Source of the DNA: Lujinxingia litoralis
Lineage (GTDB): Bacteria; Myxococcota_A; Bradymonadia; Bradymonadales; Bradymonadaceae
DNA length: 42,085 bases
Reading direction: 5' to 3'
Assembly: GCF_003260125.1 (NCBI RefSeq)
Contig: NZ_QHKO01000016.1
Location: 1 to 42,085 of the forward strand
A program made the position numbers and the translations under genes. The notes under the pieces are model-generated. The model was not told the DNA's origin, ran no database searches, and saw nothing but the letters and a program-made list of their open reading frames with translations. Positions within the stretch are counted from its first letter, which is position 1. Each line of letters begins with the position of its first letter. Positions 8,880 through 16,520 of this stretch are shown one piece after another.

Positions 8880-9105
8880 CTCAGACTCCTGCTCATGCGA
8901 TGGGTCAGTACGACGCCGTGAGCCAACGTTGACGCCATGTCTGCTGCATGGAGAGCACCCGGAGCTGCGTTGCAAATCCTCGACGATGCTGAAGCATCGC
9001 CTGCGTTTTGCGCCTTGCTCAGGTCGCTCTCAATGTCGCATCCAAAGGCGTCACCATGGCCTCACGGCGTTGTAACTTGAAAGAGGTGGCACCATGCCGA
9101 CCTCG
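8880..9105 (-). other. Long 5' leader with palindromic hairpin
   Basis: If transcription starts about 12 bases past the sigma54 promoter match, the cytolysin-like gene has a leader of about 225 nt. It contains a perfect hairpin, CGATGCT-GA-AGCATCG (8984-8999), flanked by related GCGTTGCAAA and GCGTTTTGCGC strings. The block looks like a dispersed repeat inserted in the leader. No known riboswitch was recognised. Confidence 0.4.
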
Positions 9106-9116
9106 CCACTCCCTTG

Positions 9117-9132
9117 AGCAACAGGTGTTCCA
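9117..9132 (-). promoter_or_regulatory. Sigma54 (-24/-12) promoter of paralogue 1/LamG unit
   Basis: Minus-strand TGGAACACCTGTTGCT matches the sigma54 consensus TGGCACG-N4-TTGCW at GG (-24), AC, TTGC (-12) and the final W, with exact spacing. The mismatches are C to A at position 4 and G to A at position 7. The two palindromes at 9254-9301 lie 131 and 162 bp upstream, a usual distance for activator sites of enhancer-binding proteins. Confidence 0.7.
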
Positions 9133-9253
9133 GCCCGGAAAAACACGAAAAACAAAACCCGGACATCCCCAAAAAACCAAATAAAAACAAAAACATAAAA
9201 AACACACACCTTCCTGAAACGTGCTCCTTTGCAAGCGAGACCTCCTTGAATTC

Positions 9254-9301
9254 GTGTCATCTCACGACACTCGATTTCAGGGTCGTGTCACGCGTCAACA
9301 C
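9254..9301. promoter_or_regulatory. Pair of 17-bp activator sites (UAS)
   Basis: Two dyad sites are GTGTCATCTCACGACAC (9254-9270) and GTGTCACGCGTCAACAC (9285-9301). Their starts are 31 bp apart, close to three helical turns. Both share the GTGTC..GACAC or GTGT..ACAC arms with the perfect palindrome at 10370-10386. Their place upstream of a sigma54 promoter suggests binding by the activator encoded at 10505-12214. Confidence 0.6.
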
Positions 9302-9383
9302 CCACGGTTTCGAGCCTCAGCACGTTTGACCCAGGGTCGTAGAAGCCCGCGAATCGTTTCTTCCGGGCGGAAAGGAAGCGCAT

Positions 9384-9415
9384 AAAAAAACGCACGCCCG
9401 GATGGGCGTGCGTTT
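9384..9415 (-). terminator. Rho-independent terminator after paralogue 2
   Basis: An 11-bp stem (AACGCACGCCC/GGGCGTGCGTT) with a 4-nt loop is followed on the minus strand by a run of T. It lies about 30 nt after the stop of the gene at 9445, so the two paralogues are separate transcription units. Confidence 0.85.
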
Positions 9416-9444
9416 CAACAATCGCGTCTCAGGCTACCGCACGA

Positions 9445-10134
9445 TCAGGCTTTTTCGATCTTCACCGTCGGGGTCATCTCCAGCCAGGGACCACGGTCGC
9501 TCTCGCAGACACACCGCGTGCCGGTGCCGCTGACGGTGGTCTTGTAGCGAGCCGCGTTGACGCCCTTGAGCATCGCGCTGCACTGGTGAAAGAGCTCCCC
9601 CTCCAGGAAGTAGTCGATGATCAAAAAGGTCTGCGCATCGATCTGGTAGGTCACACTGCCCTCGGCACCGACCACGCTCCAGGTGGCGCTGCGCGCCTCA
9701 AAGGCCAGAACCTTGTCGCCGGCGGCGATCCGCGACTCGATGACCCGGGAGACGCCCTTGGTGACTTCTCGACCTGAGTTCACAAGAAGGTGGCCGGAGG
9801 CGTTGTCGATGGTGATCTCCACGTGGTTATCGGCGGCGGGAAGCTCACCCGCCTCGCTGCCCAGAAGGCCCTCGGGGCGGAAGCGTTCGCGCTCGACCAC
9901 CGCGCGGATCTTCGCCGGAGTCACGATCTTCGAGGGCATCAGAAGCTGAATCTCCAGCGTCTTTGCTGCCTTATCGTAGGCGTAGCTCAGCGGTGAGCCC
10001 ATCACGACCATCGCGCCGCTCGTGGCAGGATTCTTGATGTAGCCAAACGATTGAAGAAAGTGGAACACCCGCTCTGCCTCTTCCAAACTCAGATTTTCAA
10101 TCACGACTGCGTCTGTGCTCTGCGTCTCGGACAT
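9445..10134 (-). CDS. Actinoporin/aegerolysin-like protein, paralogue 2
   Basis: This 229-residue paralogue of the protein at 8223-8879 has the same two-part plan. The N-terminal domain has VMGSPLSYAYDKAAKTLEI, and the C-terminal beta-sandwich-like half has VEITIDNASGHLL, AAGDKVLAFEA, AEGSVTYQIDAQ and IIDYFLEGELFHQ. It adds a Cys pair near the C-terminus (RCVC). Neither protein has a signal peptide, so release would need lysis or a non-Sec route. The ATG at 10134 has AAGGAG 7 nt upstream. It has its own sigma54 promoter match and terminator. Divergence between the copies is high, so the duplication is not recent. Actinoporin or aegerolysin similarity is judged from residue pattern only; a lectin of similar fold is an alternative. 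Confidence 0.75.
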   Translation of the reverse strand: MSETQSTDAVVIENLSLEEAERVFHFLQSFGYIKNPATSGAMVVMGSPLSYAYDKAAKTLEIQLLMPSKIVTPAKIRAVVERERFRPEGLLGSEAGELPAADNHVEITIDNASGHLLVNSGREVTKGVSRVIESRIAAGDKVLAFEARSATWSVVGAEGSVTYQIDAQTFLIIDYFLEGELFHQCSAMLKGVNAARYKTTVSGTGTRCVCESDRGPWLEMTPTVKIEKA

Positions 10135-10213
10135 CGGTTACTCCTTGGTCATCGGGTTGCGTCCATGGGGGGAATCCTGAGGCCGCGCCTTTCCACGGCG
10201 TAGTTTCATCCTT

Positions 10214-10229
10214 CGCACAGAGCGTTCCA
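10214..10229 (-). promoter_or_regulatory. Sigma54 (-24/-12) promoter of paralogue 2
   Basis: Minus-strand TGGAACGCTCTGTGCG fits TGGCACG-N4-TTGCW with correct GG-to-GC spacing; the mismatches are at positions 4, 12 and 16. The predicted start of transcription gives a leader of about 70 nt. The palindrome at 10370-10386 is about 150 bp upstream. Confidence 0.6.
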
Positions 10230-10369
10230 AACCCGACCGGCCGTCCCCACAAATCAACAAACAACCTTAAATACAAAGACTTACACACCACACAGAACCG
10301 CCTATGACATATTTGGACGACGCCAGGTGAGCGTGTCAGCGTCCGCCTCTGACGCCCCGAAACGCTTCG

Positions 10370-10386
10370 GTGTCAACGCGTGACAC
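10370..10386. promoter_or_regulatory. Perfect 17-bp palindrome, activator site
   Basis: GTGTCAACGCGTGACAC is a perfect GTGTCA-N5-TGACAC dyad in the divergent region between paralogue 2 and the activator gene. It differs from the inverse of the 9285-9301 site at only two positions. A lone half-site GTGTCA occurs at 10333. It could serve paralogue 2 and also autoregulate the activator gene. Confidence 0.65.
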
Positions 10387-10504
10387 CCGAACGAAGCTCT
10401 ATGAATTGAAAATGGGCTCTTGCACACCGGCGCGTGGCGGATAAAGCTTAGACATCAGCTCAAGCCTTCCTGGATGTTCCCGCCAACGGTTGTGGTCACC
10501 GACG

Positions 10505-12214
10505 ATGTACACTTATCTGCGCAGCGCGCTCGCCAGGTTGAATGAGGCTCAGACCTTTGACTCCGGCGCCGGCGCACTGCTCGACGCGCTCCAGGGGGTC
10601 TTTGAACGTGCAACCCCGGAGCGTGAGGCGGCGTTGCATCAAAGCGCGGTGCATCTGCGCACCGATCAGAGCTATGTGAGCCTGGTAGCGCGCAGCGCAT
10701 CCCCATCGGCAACGGCATCCTGCGAGGGAGCCCGCTCGGCCGAGCTCTGGAACTGGACCCGGCGCTTCGGCCGCCCCTTCATCGTCGACACTCGCCTCCA
10801 ACGCCTCCGGCTCACCGATGACACCTCCGAGGGCGACTGGCTCAATCTCGGAGGGGAGGCCTCGCCACTTCCCCTGACCGCCAGCGTGGTGCGCTTTCTG
10901 GAGCAGGAAGCCACCCACCTGCTCGTCATTCCCCTGTGCTCCTCGCAGAGCGCGCTGGCGGGCATGATCACCCTGGAGTTCTGCGCCCCGACCTACACCG
11001 GCGAGCTCTTCCCGCCGCAGGCCGGCATCGAGGCGCTGGAGAGCTACGTCGCGCTGCTCGCCCACGCCCTCTTGCGCCTTCCCGTCGAGGTGCCCGGGCT
11101 GCCCGAGAGGCTCGCAGACGATCCTCTGCTCCCGGTGGTCGGTGAGGCGATGGCTCCCCGCGTCAACCTCCTGAAAGCGTTTGCCCACCACGACGAATGC
11201 CTGCTCATCGCCGGCCCCACCGGCAGCGGCAAGTCTCGCATCGCGCGCTGGTGTCACAGTCAATCGCGCCACGGTGACGGGCCCTTCGAGGTGCTCGACC
11301 TGCTCACCGTTCCCGAATCGATGCAGATGGCGCATCTTGTGGGCTGGCGCCGCGGGGCCTTCTCCGGGGCCACCTCCCACGTCGATGGGGCGGTGACCCG
11401 CGCCCGGGGCGGCACCCTCTTTATCGATGAGATCGACAAACTCTCCCTGGAAACCCAGGCCGGACTTCTGCACCTGCTTGAAGAGCGCAGCTTTCAGGTG
11501 CTCGGAGAAAGCGGCGGCCGCCGCCAGGCCAATGTGCGTTTTATCGTCGGCACCAACGCCGATCTGCAGCGCGAGGTGGTCGAAGGGCGCTTTCGCGAAG
11601 ATCTCTACTACCGCATCAACGTGCTCCCGGTGGAGCTTCCTCCCCTGGCGGAGCGCAGCGATGAGATCGCCGCCTGGGCCGCGTTTATGCTCCGGCGCTG
11701 CGCAAACGACGCCGGCGCCGGCGCCTGGAGTTTCACCCCTGAGGCGCTGCGCACGCTGGAGGCGCAGCGCTGGCCGGGCAACCTGCGCGAGCTCGACAAC
11801 GTGGTGCGCCGTGCGTTCATCATCGCCCGCAGCCGTCCGGAGCCCGAGGGCGCTCACACCATCCCACCAGGCGTCGTCGAGCGCGCCCTCTCGCTGGGCG
11901 GGCGCCCCGAACGCACCTCCATCAGCGCCCCCCTGGAGCAGGCCGCGCGCGCCTTTATCCACCTGGCGCTGCGCGCCCGCGAGAGGGAGACGTCCGGCGG
12001 CGGCCTCGACCTCGATCTGAGCGAAGCCTTCTCGGCCTATATCATTGAGCAGGCCGTCGCCTGGACCGACGACAAAGCCGAGGCCTTCTGCCTCCTGGGC
12101 TGCGCGAACCTGGTCGAACACAAAAACCACCACCGCCGCTACCGCCGCGCGCAGGAGGCCATCGCCGCCCTACTCCAGGCCGAGTCCCACATTCTTCAGG
12201 AGCCGCAGCGATGA
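10505..12214 (+). CDS. Sigma54-dependent enhancer-binding protein, GAF-type sensor
   Basis: This 569-residue transcription activator opens sigma54-RNA polymerase complexes by ATP hydrolysis. A GAF-like domain covers about residues 20-190. The AAA+ domain has Walker A GPTGSGKS (about 240), the loop GAFSGA (about 284, where most family members have GAFTGA), Walker B GGTLFIDEID (about 305) and the arginine-finger region FREDLYYRINV. The C-terminus (about 505-555) looks like a divergent Fis-type helix-turn-helix (KAEAFCLLGCANLVEHKNHHRRYRRA). There is no phosphoacceptor receiver domain. The ATG at 10505 has no clear ribosome site, and a TTG at 10490 is possible. Its stop overlaps the kinase start by 4 nt. 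The sigma54 promoters and palindromes next door make the cytolysin-like genes its probable targets. Confidence 0.9.
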   Translation: MYTYLRSALARLNEAQTFDSGAGALLDALQGVFERATPEREAALHQSAVHLRTDQSYVSLVARSASPSATASCEGARSAELWNWTRRFGRPFIVDTRLQRLRLTDDTSEGDWLNLGGEASPLPLTASVVRFLEQEATHLLVIPLCSSQSALAGMITLEFCAPTYTGELFPPQAGIEALESYVALLAHALLRLPVEVPGLPERLADDPLLPVVGEAMAPRVNLLKAFAHHDECLLIAGPTGSGKSRIARWCHSQSRHGDGPFEVLDLLTVPESMQMAHLVGWRRGAFSGATSHVDGAVTRARGGTLFIDEIDKLSLETQAGLLHLLEERSFQVLGESGGRRQANVRFIVGTNADLQREVVEGRFREDLYYRINVLPVELPPLAERSDEIAAWAAFMLRRCANDAGAGAWSFTPEALRTLEAQRWPGNLRELDNVVRRAFIIARSRPEPEGAHTIPPGVVERALSLGGRPERTSISAPLEQAARAFIHLALRARERETSGGGLDLDLSEAFSAYIIEQAVAWTDDKAEAFCLLGCANLVEHKNHHRRYRRAQEAIAALLQAESHILQEPQR

Positions 12215-15200
12215 GTGACACCGGCCTTCCCCCGCGCTATCAGGCTCTGCAGACCTATGCCCATACCGGACGCAGCCGAACGCTGCGGGCTCGCGATCGA
12301 AAGAGCGGGCAGGAGGTCGTGGTCAAACTCTTCGATCCGCAGGGCTCACCATGCAGCCGGGCCTGGCGCGAGGCCGCCATTCTCAGTCAGATCCGCCATC
12401 CGGGCGTCGTTCCCCTGCTGGACGAGGGACGCATCGGGGCGGTCGACTTTCTGGTCACACCGCACCTCGACGGCTCGCCCTTTCCCGGTCGAAGACCGCT
12501 GCGGGCCGGGGAGTTGGAGCGTCTGGCCCGGACCCTGGCCGATACCCTGGCACACGTCCACGCCTGCGGCGTGGTCCACGGCGATCTCAAGCCGGACAAC
12601 GTCCTGGTCGATGAGGATGGCCACTGCACGCTGATCGACTTCGACCTCTCACCATTGCCTCATGACGACCTGATGAGCACCCCGGCCGGTGGCCTGACCG
12701 GGAGTATGGCCACCATGTCACCGGAACAACTGCGGGGGGCCCGGGCCACCGCCGCCTGCGACTGTTACGCGCTGGGTGTGATGCTCTTTAAGGCCGCAAC
12801 CTCCTGCTGGCCACACCCGCTTGAGAGCCGCGCCGCGCTGATGCGGGCGCGCCTGGCCAGCCCGAGCGTCGAGCTTAGCCCCCTGGCCATTCCGATCGCC
12901 GACGAGCTTCAGACGGCCATCGAAGGCCTGATGCACGCCGAGCCCCACCGCCGCTTCGCCCACCTCGACGCCCTGGTGGCCCGCGCCTTCACCAGCGAGA
13001 GCGATGCATTAACCGCGCTCTGGTTGCGCACCAGCGGCCTGAACGAGCTCATCCCGACCCTCGCCACACCCGCTCGCCATACGCTCTGCGGCGAGCCCGG
13101 CCTGCACCCCGATGACCTGCACGCGATGCTGCGCGTCGCCCTCACCATGCGCGGGCCCTTCTTTGAGCTTCTGCAGGGCAGTCTCCCCTTCGAAAGCCTA
13201 CCCCCCGCCTGGCTGGCAGATATCCCCGATACCCTGCCTCTTGAAGAGGTCCATCGCGTCTGCCTGGAGAGGTTGAAGACGCACCTGCACCACAGCCCGG
13301 CTCTGGTTCGCCGCGCTCATCTGGACGCATGGAGCCTGCAGCTGATCGATGAACTTCCCGCGGATCTTCCTCTGATCGAAATTCGTGACGAGGGCCCGGC
13401 CACTCACACCCTCTGCGCGCCCGGACACGACGAGCTCGAAGCCCTCTTCGAAGGCTCCAACCGCATCTTTCGCGTGCCTCATCGCGCGGCCGCACTGCTG
13501 GCAAGGCGCAGCGCGGGTCGTCTCGGGGGCATGGCCGCCCTCCTGCAACTCTGGCGCCGCCAGGGCATGGGCTCCTGGACGGGGGCTCGTTTCGCCATAT
13601 CGCCGGCCTCCCTCGAACATCTCGAAGCCCAGAGCAACCTCGCCAACCCCCTGCCTCCGGCACCCGACGCGCTCTCGGAGCCCGACATCGAGCTCCTGCG
13701 CTGGGTGCAGATCGCCGGCGAGTCGGCCACCCTCCCCCGCCTTGCCCTGTGGCTGGGCCAGCCCCCCTGGAGCGTGCGGGCTCGCCTCAAAGCCCTGCAC
13801 GCCCGACGCCTCCTCCACCTCGACAGCGACGAGACGGTCCACGCCCGCGTCAGCCTCATCGGTTCGATGGAGCCCGCTGCGCTCGAGCCCTACCACCGCG
13901 CCGTCGCCGAGGAGATGAAGCCCGGCCAGGCGCCCCGCTTCTTTCATATGTTGCGCTACGCCAGCGACGACGCCATCGCTGCGGAGGGGTTGCGCACCGC
14001 CGAGGTCCTCGATCGTCAGGGGCGCAGCGATGAAGCCATCGCCGTGCTTCGACACAGCCTGCGCGCGGCTCTTCTCACCGACGATCCTGCCGCGATCATC
14101 CGGGTGCTGGAAACCTGGGCCTCCCAGGCCCTGGCCAGCGCCAGCCCCACTCGCCAGGAAGCCTGGCTTGCCAGCGTGGAGCGTCTCCCTTCTCACCTCA
14201 GCAAGCCCTTGAGCCGGCTGATTGAGCTCGTGGCGCTTGCCCGCCACTGCTGCCGCGCCCGCGCCGCCGACACCATCGCCCCGCTGCGCGCCCTCGGCCC
14301 CTTCGCATCGCCCCGGCTCGAACTTCGCCGACAGATGTTCATCGCCCGCGCCTGCAAGGATCTCTCCATCGAGGCCTTTGCGGACGCCCTTGACGCCATG
14401 CGCCCCTGGGCCGGCAAGCACCCCGACGCCGAGGTTCGCGGCAGCTTTGTGGGGTGGCAGGCGATGCTGGCCTTTCACCGCCACGACTTTGAGCGCGCCG
14501 CCAACCTCCACGCCCGCGCCGCGCAGATCAAGATCCGCCCCAGCGCTCGCCAGGCCTCCACCCTGGCCGAGGCCATCGCGCGCATGGAAGCCGGCGACTT
14601 CGAGCGCTCCCACGCCCTGGCACGCGCGCTCATCACCCAGGCCCACGTGCACCATCAACCCCACCATCTCGCGCGGATTCATAACCTCATTCGCACCAGC
14701 GCCTACCGCCTCGGCGACCGCCTTGCCCCGGAGCCCGAACGCGTCGACGAGCTCGCCCCGCTGGCGATCCCCGAGCTGCGCGCCCTGACCGCGCTCACCG
14801 AAGCCGCCATCGCCTGGAGAGCCGGGGAGCACCCGCTGGCGCGATCGCTCTGCGAGGTCGCCCGCGAGGACTGGGAAAAAAGCGGACATCGCCCCGGAGC
14901 GGACCTGGCCCGGACCTTCTCCGCCTTTTTGCACCCCTGCGATCCGCACACCGCCCTCTCTCTGGCGGCCAGCCTCCGCGAACACGCCCCCCCTCGCATC
15001 ACCCTGCAGGGCTTCGCCATGCTCGCCACCTCCCTCTCGCCAACGCCCTACCCCTGGCAGGAGGCCGCCCGCCGCTACCTGCGCGAACTCCCCGACGCGC
15101 CGCGCCACCGGCGCATGGAAATTCTCAGCGTCGATGAGTGCCTGCGCCTGATCGAGAGAGCAACGGCCACCGAGACCTCGCTCCGTCCCCCCTCCACCCG

Positions 15201-15228
15201 AATCACCAGCGCGCCGGCAGAAGCCTGA
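12211..15228 (+). CDS. Ser/Thr protein kinase with TPR-like C-terminal region
   Basis: This 1005-residue protein starts with a Hanks-type kinase domain (about 10-275): lysine in EVVVKLFD (about 38), catalytic loop HGDLKPDNV (about 123) and IDFD in place of DFG (about 142), followed by MSPEQLRGARA. HRD is HGD, so it is a non-RD kinase, and the Gly of DFG is replaced by Asp; the metal and catalytic Asp residues remain. The rest resembles the helical and winged-helix parts of kinase-STAND proteins such as PknK, but I see no Walker A motif. The final 350 residues look like TPR repeats (RTAEVLDRQGRSDEAIAVL). Overlap with the activator gene (ATGA) implies coupled translation and control of that activator. 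No membrane segment is visible, so it should be cytosolic. Confidence 0.88.
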   Translation: MSDTGLPPRYQALQTYAHTGRSRTLRARDRKSGQEVVVKLFDPQGSPCSRAWREAAILSQIRHPGVVPLLDEGRIGAVDFLVTPHLDGSPFPGRRPLRAGELERLARTLADTLAHVHACGVVHGDLKPDNVLVDEDGHCTLIDFDLSPLPHDDLMSTPAGGLTGSMATMSPEQLRGARATAACDCYALGVMLFKAATSCWPHPLESRAALMRARLASPSVELSPLAIPIADELQTAIEGLMHAEPHRRFAHLDALVARAFTSESDALTALWLRTSGLNELIPTLATPARHTLCGEPGLHPDDLHAMLRVALTMRGPFFELLQGSLPFESLPPAWLADIPDTLPLEEVHRVCLERLKTHLHHSPALVRRAHLDAWSLQLIDELPADLPLIEIRDEGPATHTLCAPGHDELEALFEGSNRIFRVPHRAAALLARRSAGRLGGMAALLQLWRRQGMGSWTGARFAISPASLEHLEAQSNLANPLPPAPDALSEPDIELLRWVQIAGESATLPRLALWLGQPPWSVRARLKALHARRLLHLDSDETVHARVSLIGSMEPAALEPYHRAVAEEMKPGQAPRFFHMLRYASDDAIAAEGLRTAEVLDRQGRSDEAIAVLRHSLRAALLTDDPAAIIRVLETWASQALASASPTRQEAWLASVERLPSHLSKPLSRLIELVALARHCCRARAADTIAPLRALGPFASPRLELRRQMFIARACKDLSIEAFADALDAMRPWAGKHPDAEVRGSFVGWQAMLAFHRHDFERAANLHARAAQIKIRPSARQASTLAEAIARMEAGDFERSHALARALITQAHVHHQPHHLARIHNLIRTSAYRLGDRLAPEPERVDELAPLAIPELRALTALTEAAIAWRAGEHPLARSLCEVAREDWEKSGHRPGADLARTFSAFLHPCDPHTALSLAASLREHAPPRITLQGFAMLATSLSPTPYPWQEAARRYLRELPDAPRHRRMEILSVDECLRLIERATATETSLRPPSTRITSAPAEA

Positions 15229-15253
15229 GGCCTCCGCGACACACAAAAAAAAA

Positions 15254-15290
15254 CCGAAAGGCTCGACCACTTCACTGGCGAGCCTTTCGG
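15254..15290. terminator. Bidirectional terminator
   Basis: A perfect 12-bp stem, CCGAAAGGCTCG/CGAGCCTTTCGG, has a 13-nt loop. The kinase gene (+) ends before it and the small gene (-) at 15317 points into it. A 9-base A-run on the left gives the T-run for the minus strand; the plus side has a weaker GTTTAT. Confidence 0.88.
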
Positions 15291-15316
15291 GCGTTTATCT
15301 CAGGGCGTAAAACCCC

Positions 15317-15610
15317 TCAGACCTTCCAGGGCTGGTACGTCTCATTGATCTCCCAACTCGACGTTCCCTCCCCAAGCTCCCCCATCTTCTCCACCCAGAA
15401 GTAAAACTCTTTCTCATTATGTACCCCCGAAAGAGCCATTGGATTAAACGTCACCGGCACAGAATGCGGAAGCGGGAAAGGAATCCCTTCTCTCAGCACC
15501 ATATACGAATCAAGCATATTTCCCCCGGGATTGTTGACCCAGAAATACCCGGAAAGTTTTCCATCAAGTTCAATCTCCCAGGGACCACCATCGAGTTGAA
15601 ATACAGGCAT
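15317..15610 (-). CDS. Hypothetical protein, 97 aa
   Basis: I do not recognise this small protein. It begins MPVFQLDGGPWEIELDGK and is rich in aromatic residues (YFWVNNPGG, EFYFWVEKMGE), which suggests a compact beta fold. I chose the ATG at 15610 for the GAGGAAGAG site just before it; ATGs at 15622 and 15643 are possible. Its base composition is clearly less GC-rich than its neighbours, which may indicate recent acquisition. It has its own terminator and stands alone, convergent with the kinase gene. Confidence 0.6.
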   Translation of the reverse strand: MPVFQLDGGPWEIELDGKLSGYFWVNNPGGNMLDSYMVLREGIPFPLPHSVPVTFNPMALSGVHNEKEFYFWVEKMGELGEGTSSWEINETYQPWKV

Positions 15611-16520
15611 GCTCTTCCTCATCGGTCGAATGACTTCATCCACTCTCGGCCTACGGAGCAGGGATCAGGCTCACACTTAGCGCGGGCGCTATGCTGCCGA
15701 AAACATGATTCGTAAACCGGAGCCGCTACCCTGACATCGCCACCAAAGAGGGTCAAGTCACGAGCCCGCCGGGAATCAACCATGCCCAGCCTTATTTTTC
15801 GGTCATCTCCCCCCACATCAAAAAAGCGCGACTACCTCAAGACCCCCCAAAAAGCGGAACCCGAACGATGCTCGATGTCCGCCCCCCGAGCGTGGCGTTT
15901 TGCGACATCGGGTCAGAAGAGGGAGGCCGAGCGTGATACTCTGACACAGACGATGCGTTTGGGTTCGGTTTTAGGAGATTTGGGGCCTCGGGCGCGGGCT
16001 CAACACGCCTTCTTCGCGCGCCCGGGAGCGGGAGGCTCCGGCCGCGCCGCAAACATATACCCCGAACGGGGCATCGAGGGGGTCATGAGCCTTTCGCGAT
16101 AGCCGAAGGCAGGCATCGAAGGGGTCACAAAACGTTCGCGAACGACAGGATGTGCCGATCGACGGGCGCGCGCCCCGTTCGCGAACGACATGGCGAGGGG
16201 GTCGAGGGGATCGCGAAAGGCTCGCGAAGGGAAAGGCGTGGGGGGCGAGGGGGTCGAGAGCCTTTCGCGCTCGACAAGGCCGGGGGGCGAGGGGGGATTT
16301 GAAGCAGGTGATTGAACTCGGACTCGCTTACGAACATCCCCGAGCGCATCCATCCCCACCCTTCCGCACTAAAAAGATGCGCTTGGGAGTCGGCCGCCCG
16401 ATTGATAGGGTGCGCCCGATCATCGCCCCCGCTCCGACCGGAGCGCCTCGGGCAACCGGAGCGCTGGCGAGTGACCAACCCTTTAGCCGCGCATATGAAC
16501 TCTCTGGGAAGGTGCACGAC
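15611..16520. repeat. Intergenic region with dispersed GC-rich repeats
   Basis: No convincing gene is present over about 900 bp. The part from about 16060 to 16290 is built from related short units: GCATCGA(G/A)GGGGTCA at 16071 and 16113, the palindrome-bearing GTTCGCGAACGACA at 16134 and 16178, and several GCGAGGGGGTCGAG variants up to 16290. Similar CGAACG/GGGGGTC strings recur at the right edge of the window, so they look like a genome-wide repeat class. Confidence 0.6.

Noticed and set aside
10406..10450. Sigma54 or sigma70 promoter for the activator gene
   Set aside because: GG/GC spacing is off by 2-3 bases in each candidate and no good -35/-10 pair was seen.
13198..15270. Minus-strand 690-codon frame opposite the kinase gene
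   Set aside because: Antisense shadow in high-GC DNA; it lacks domains and runs through the terminator stem.
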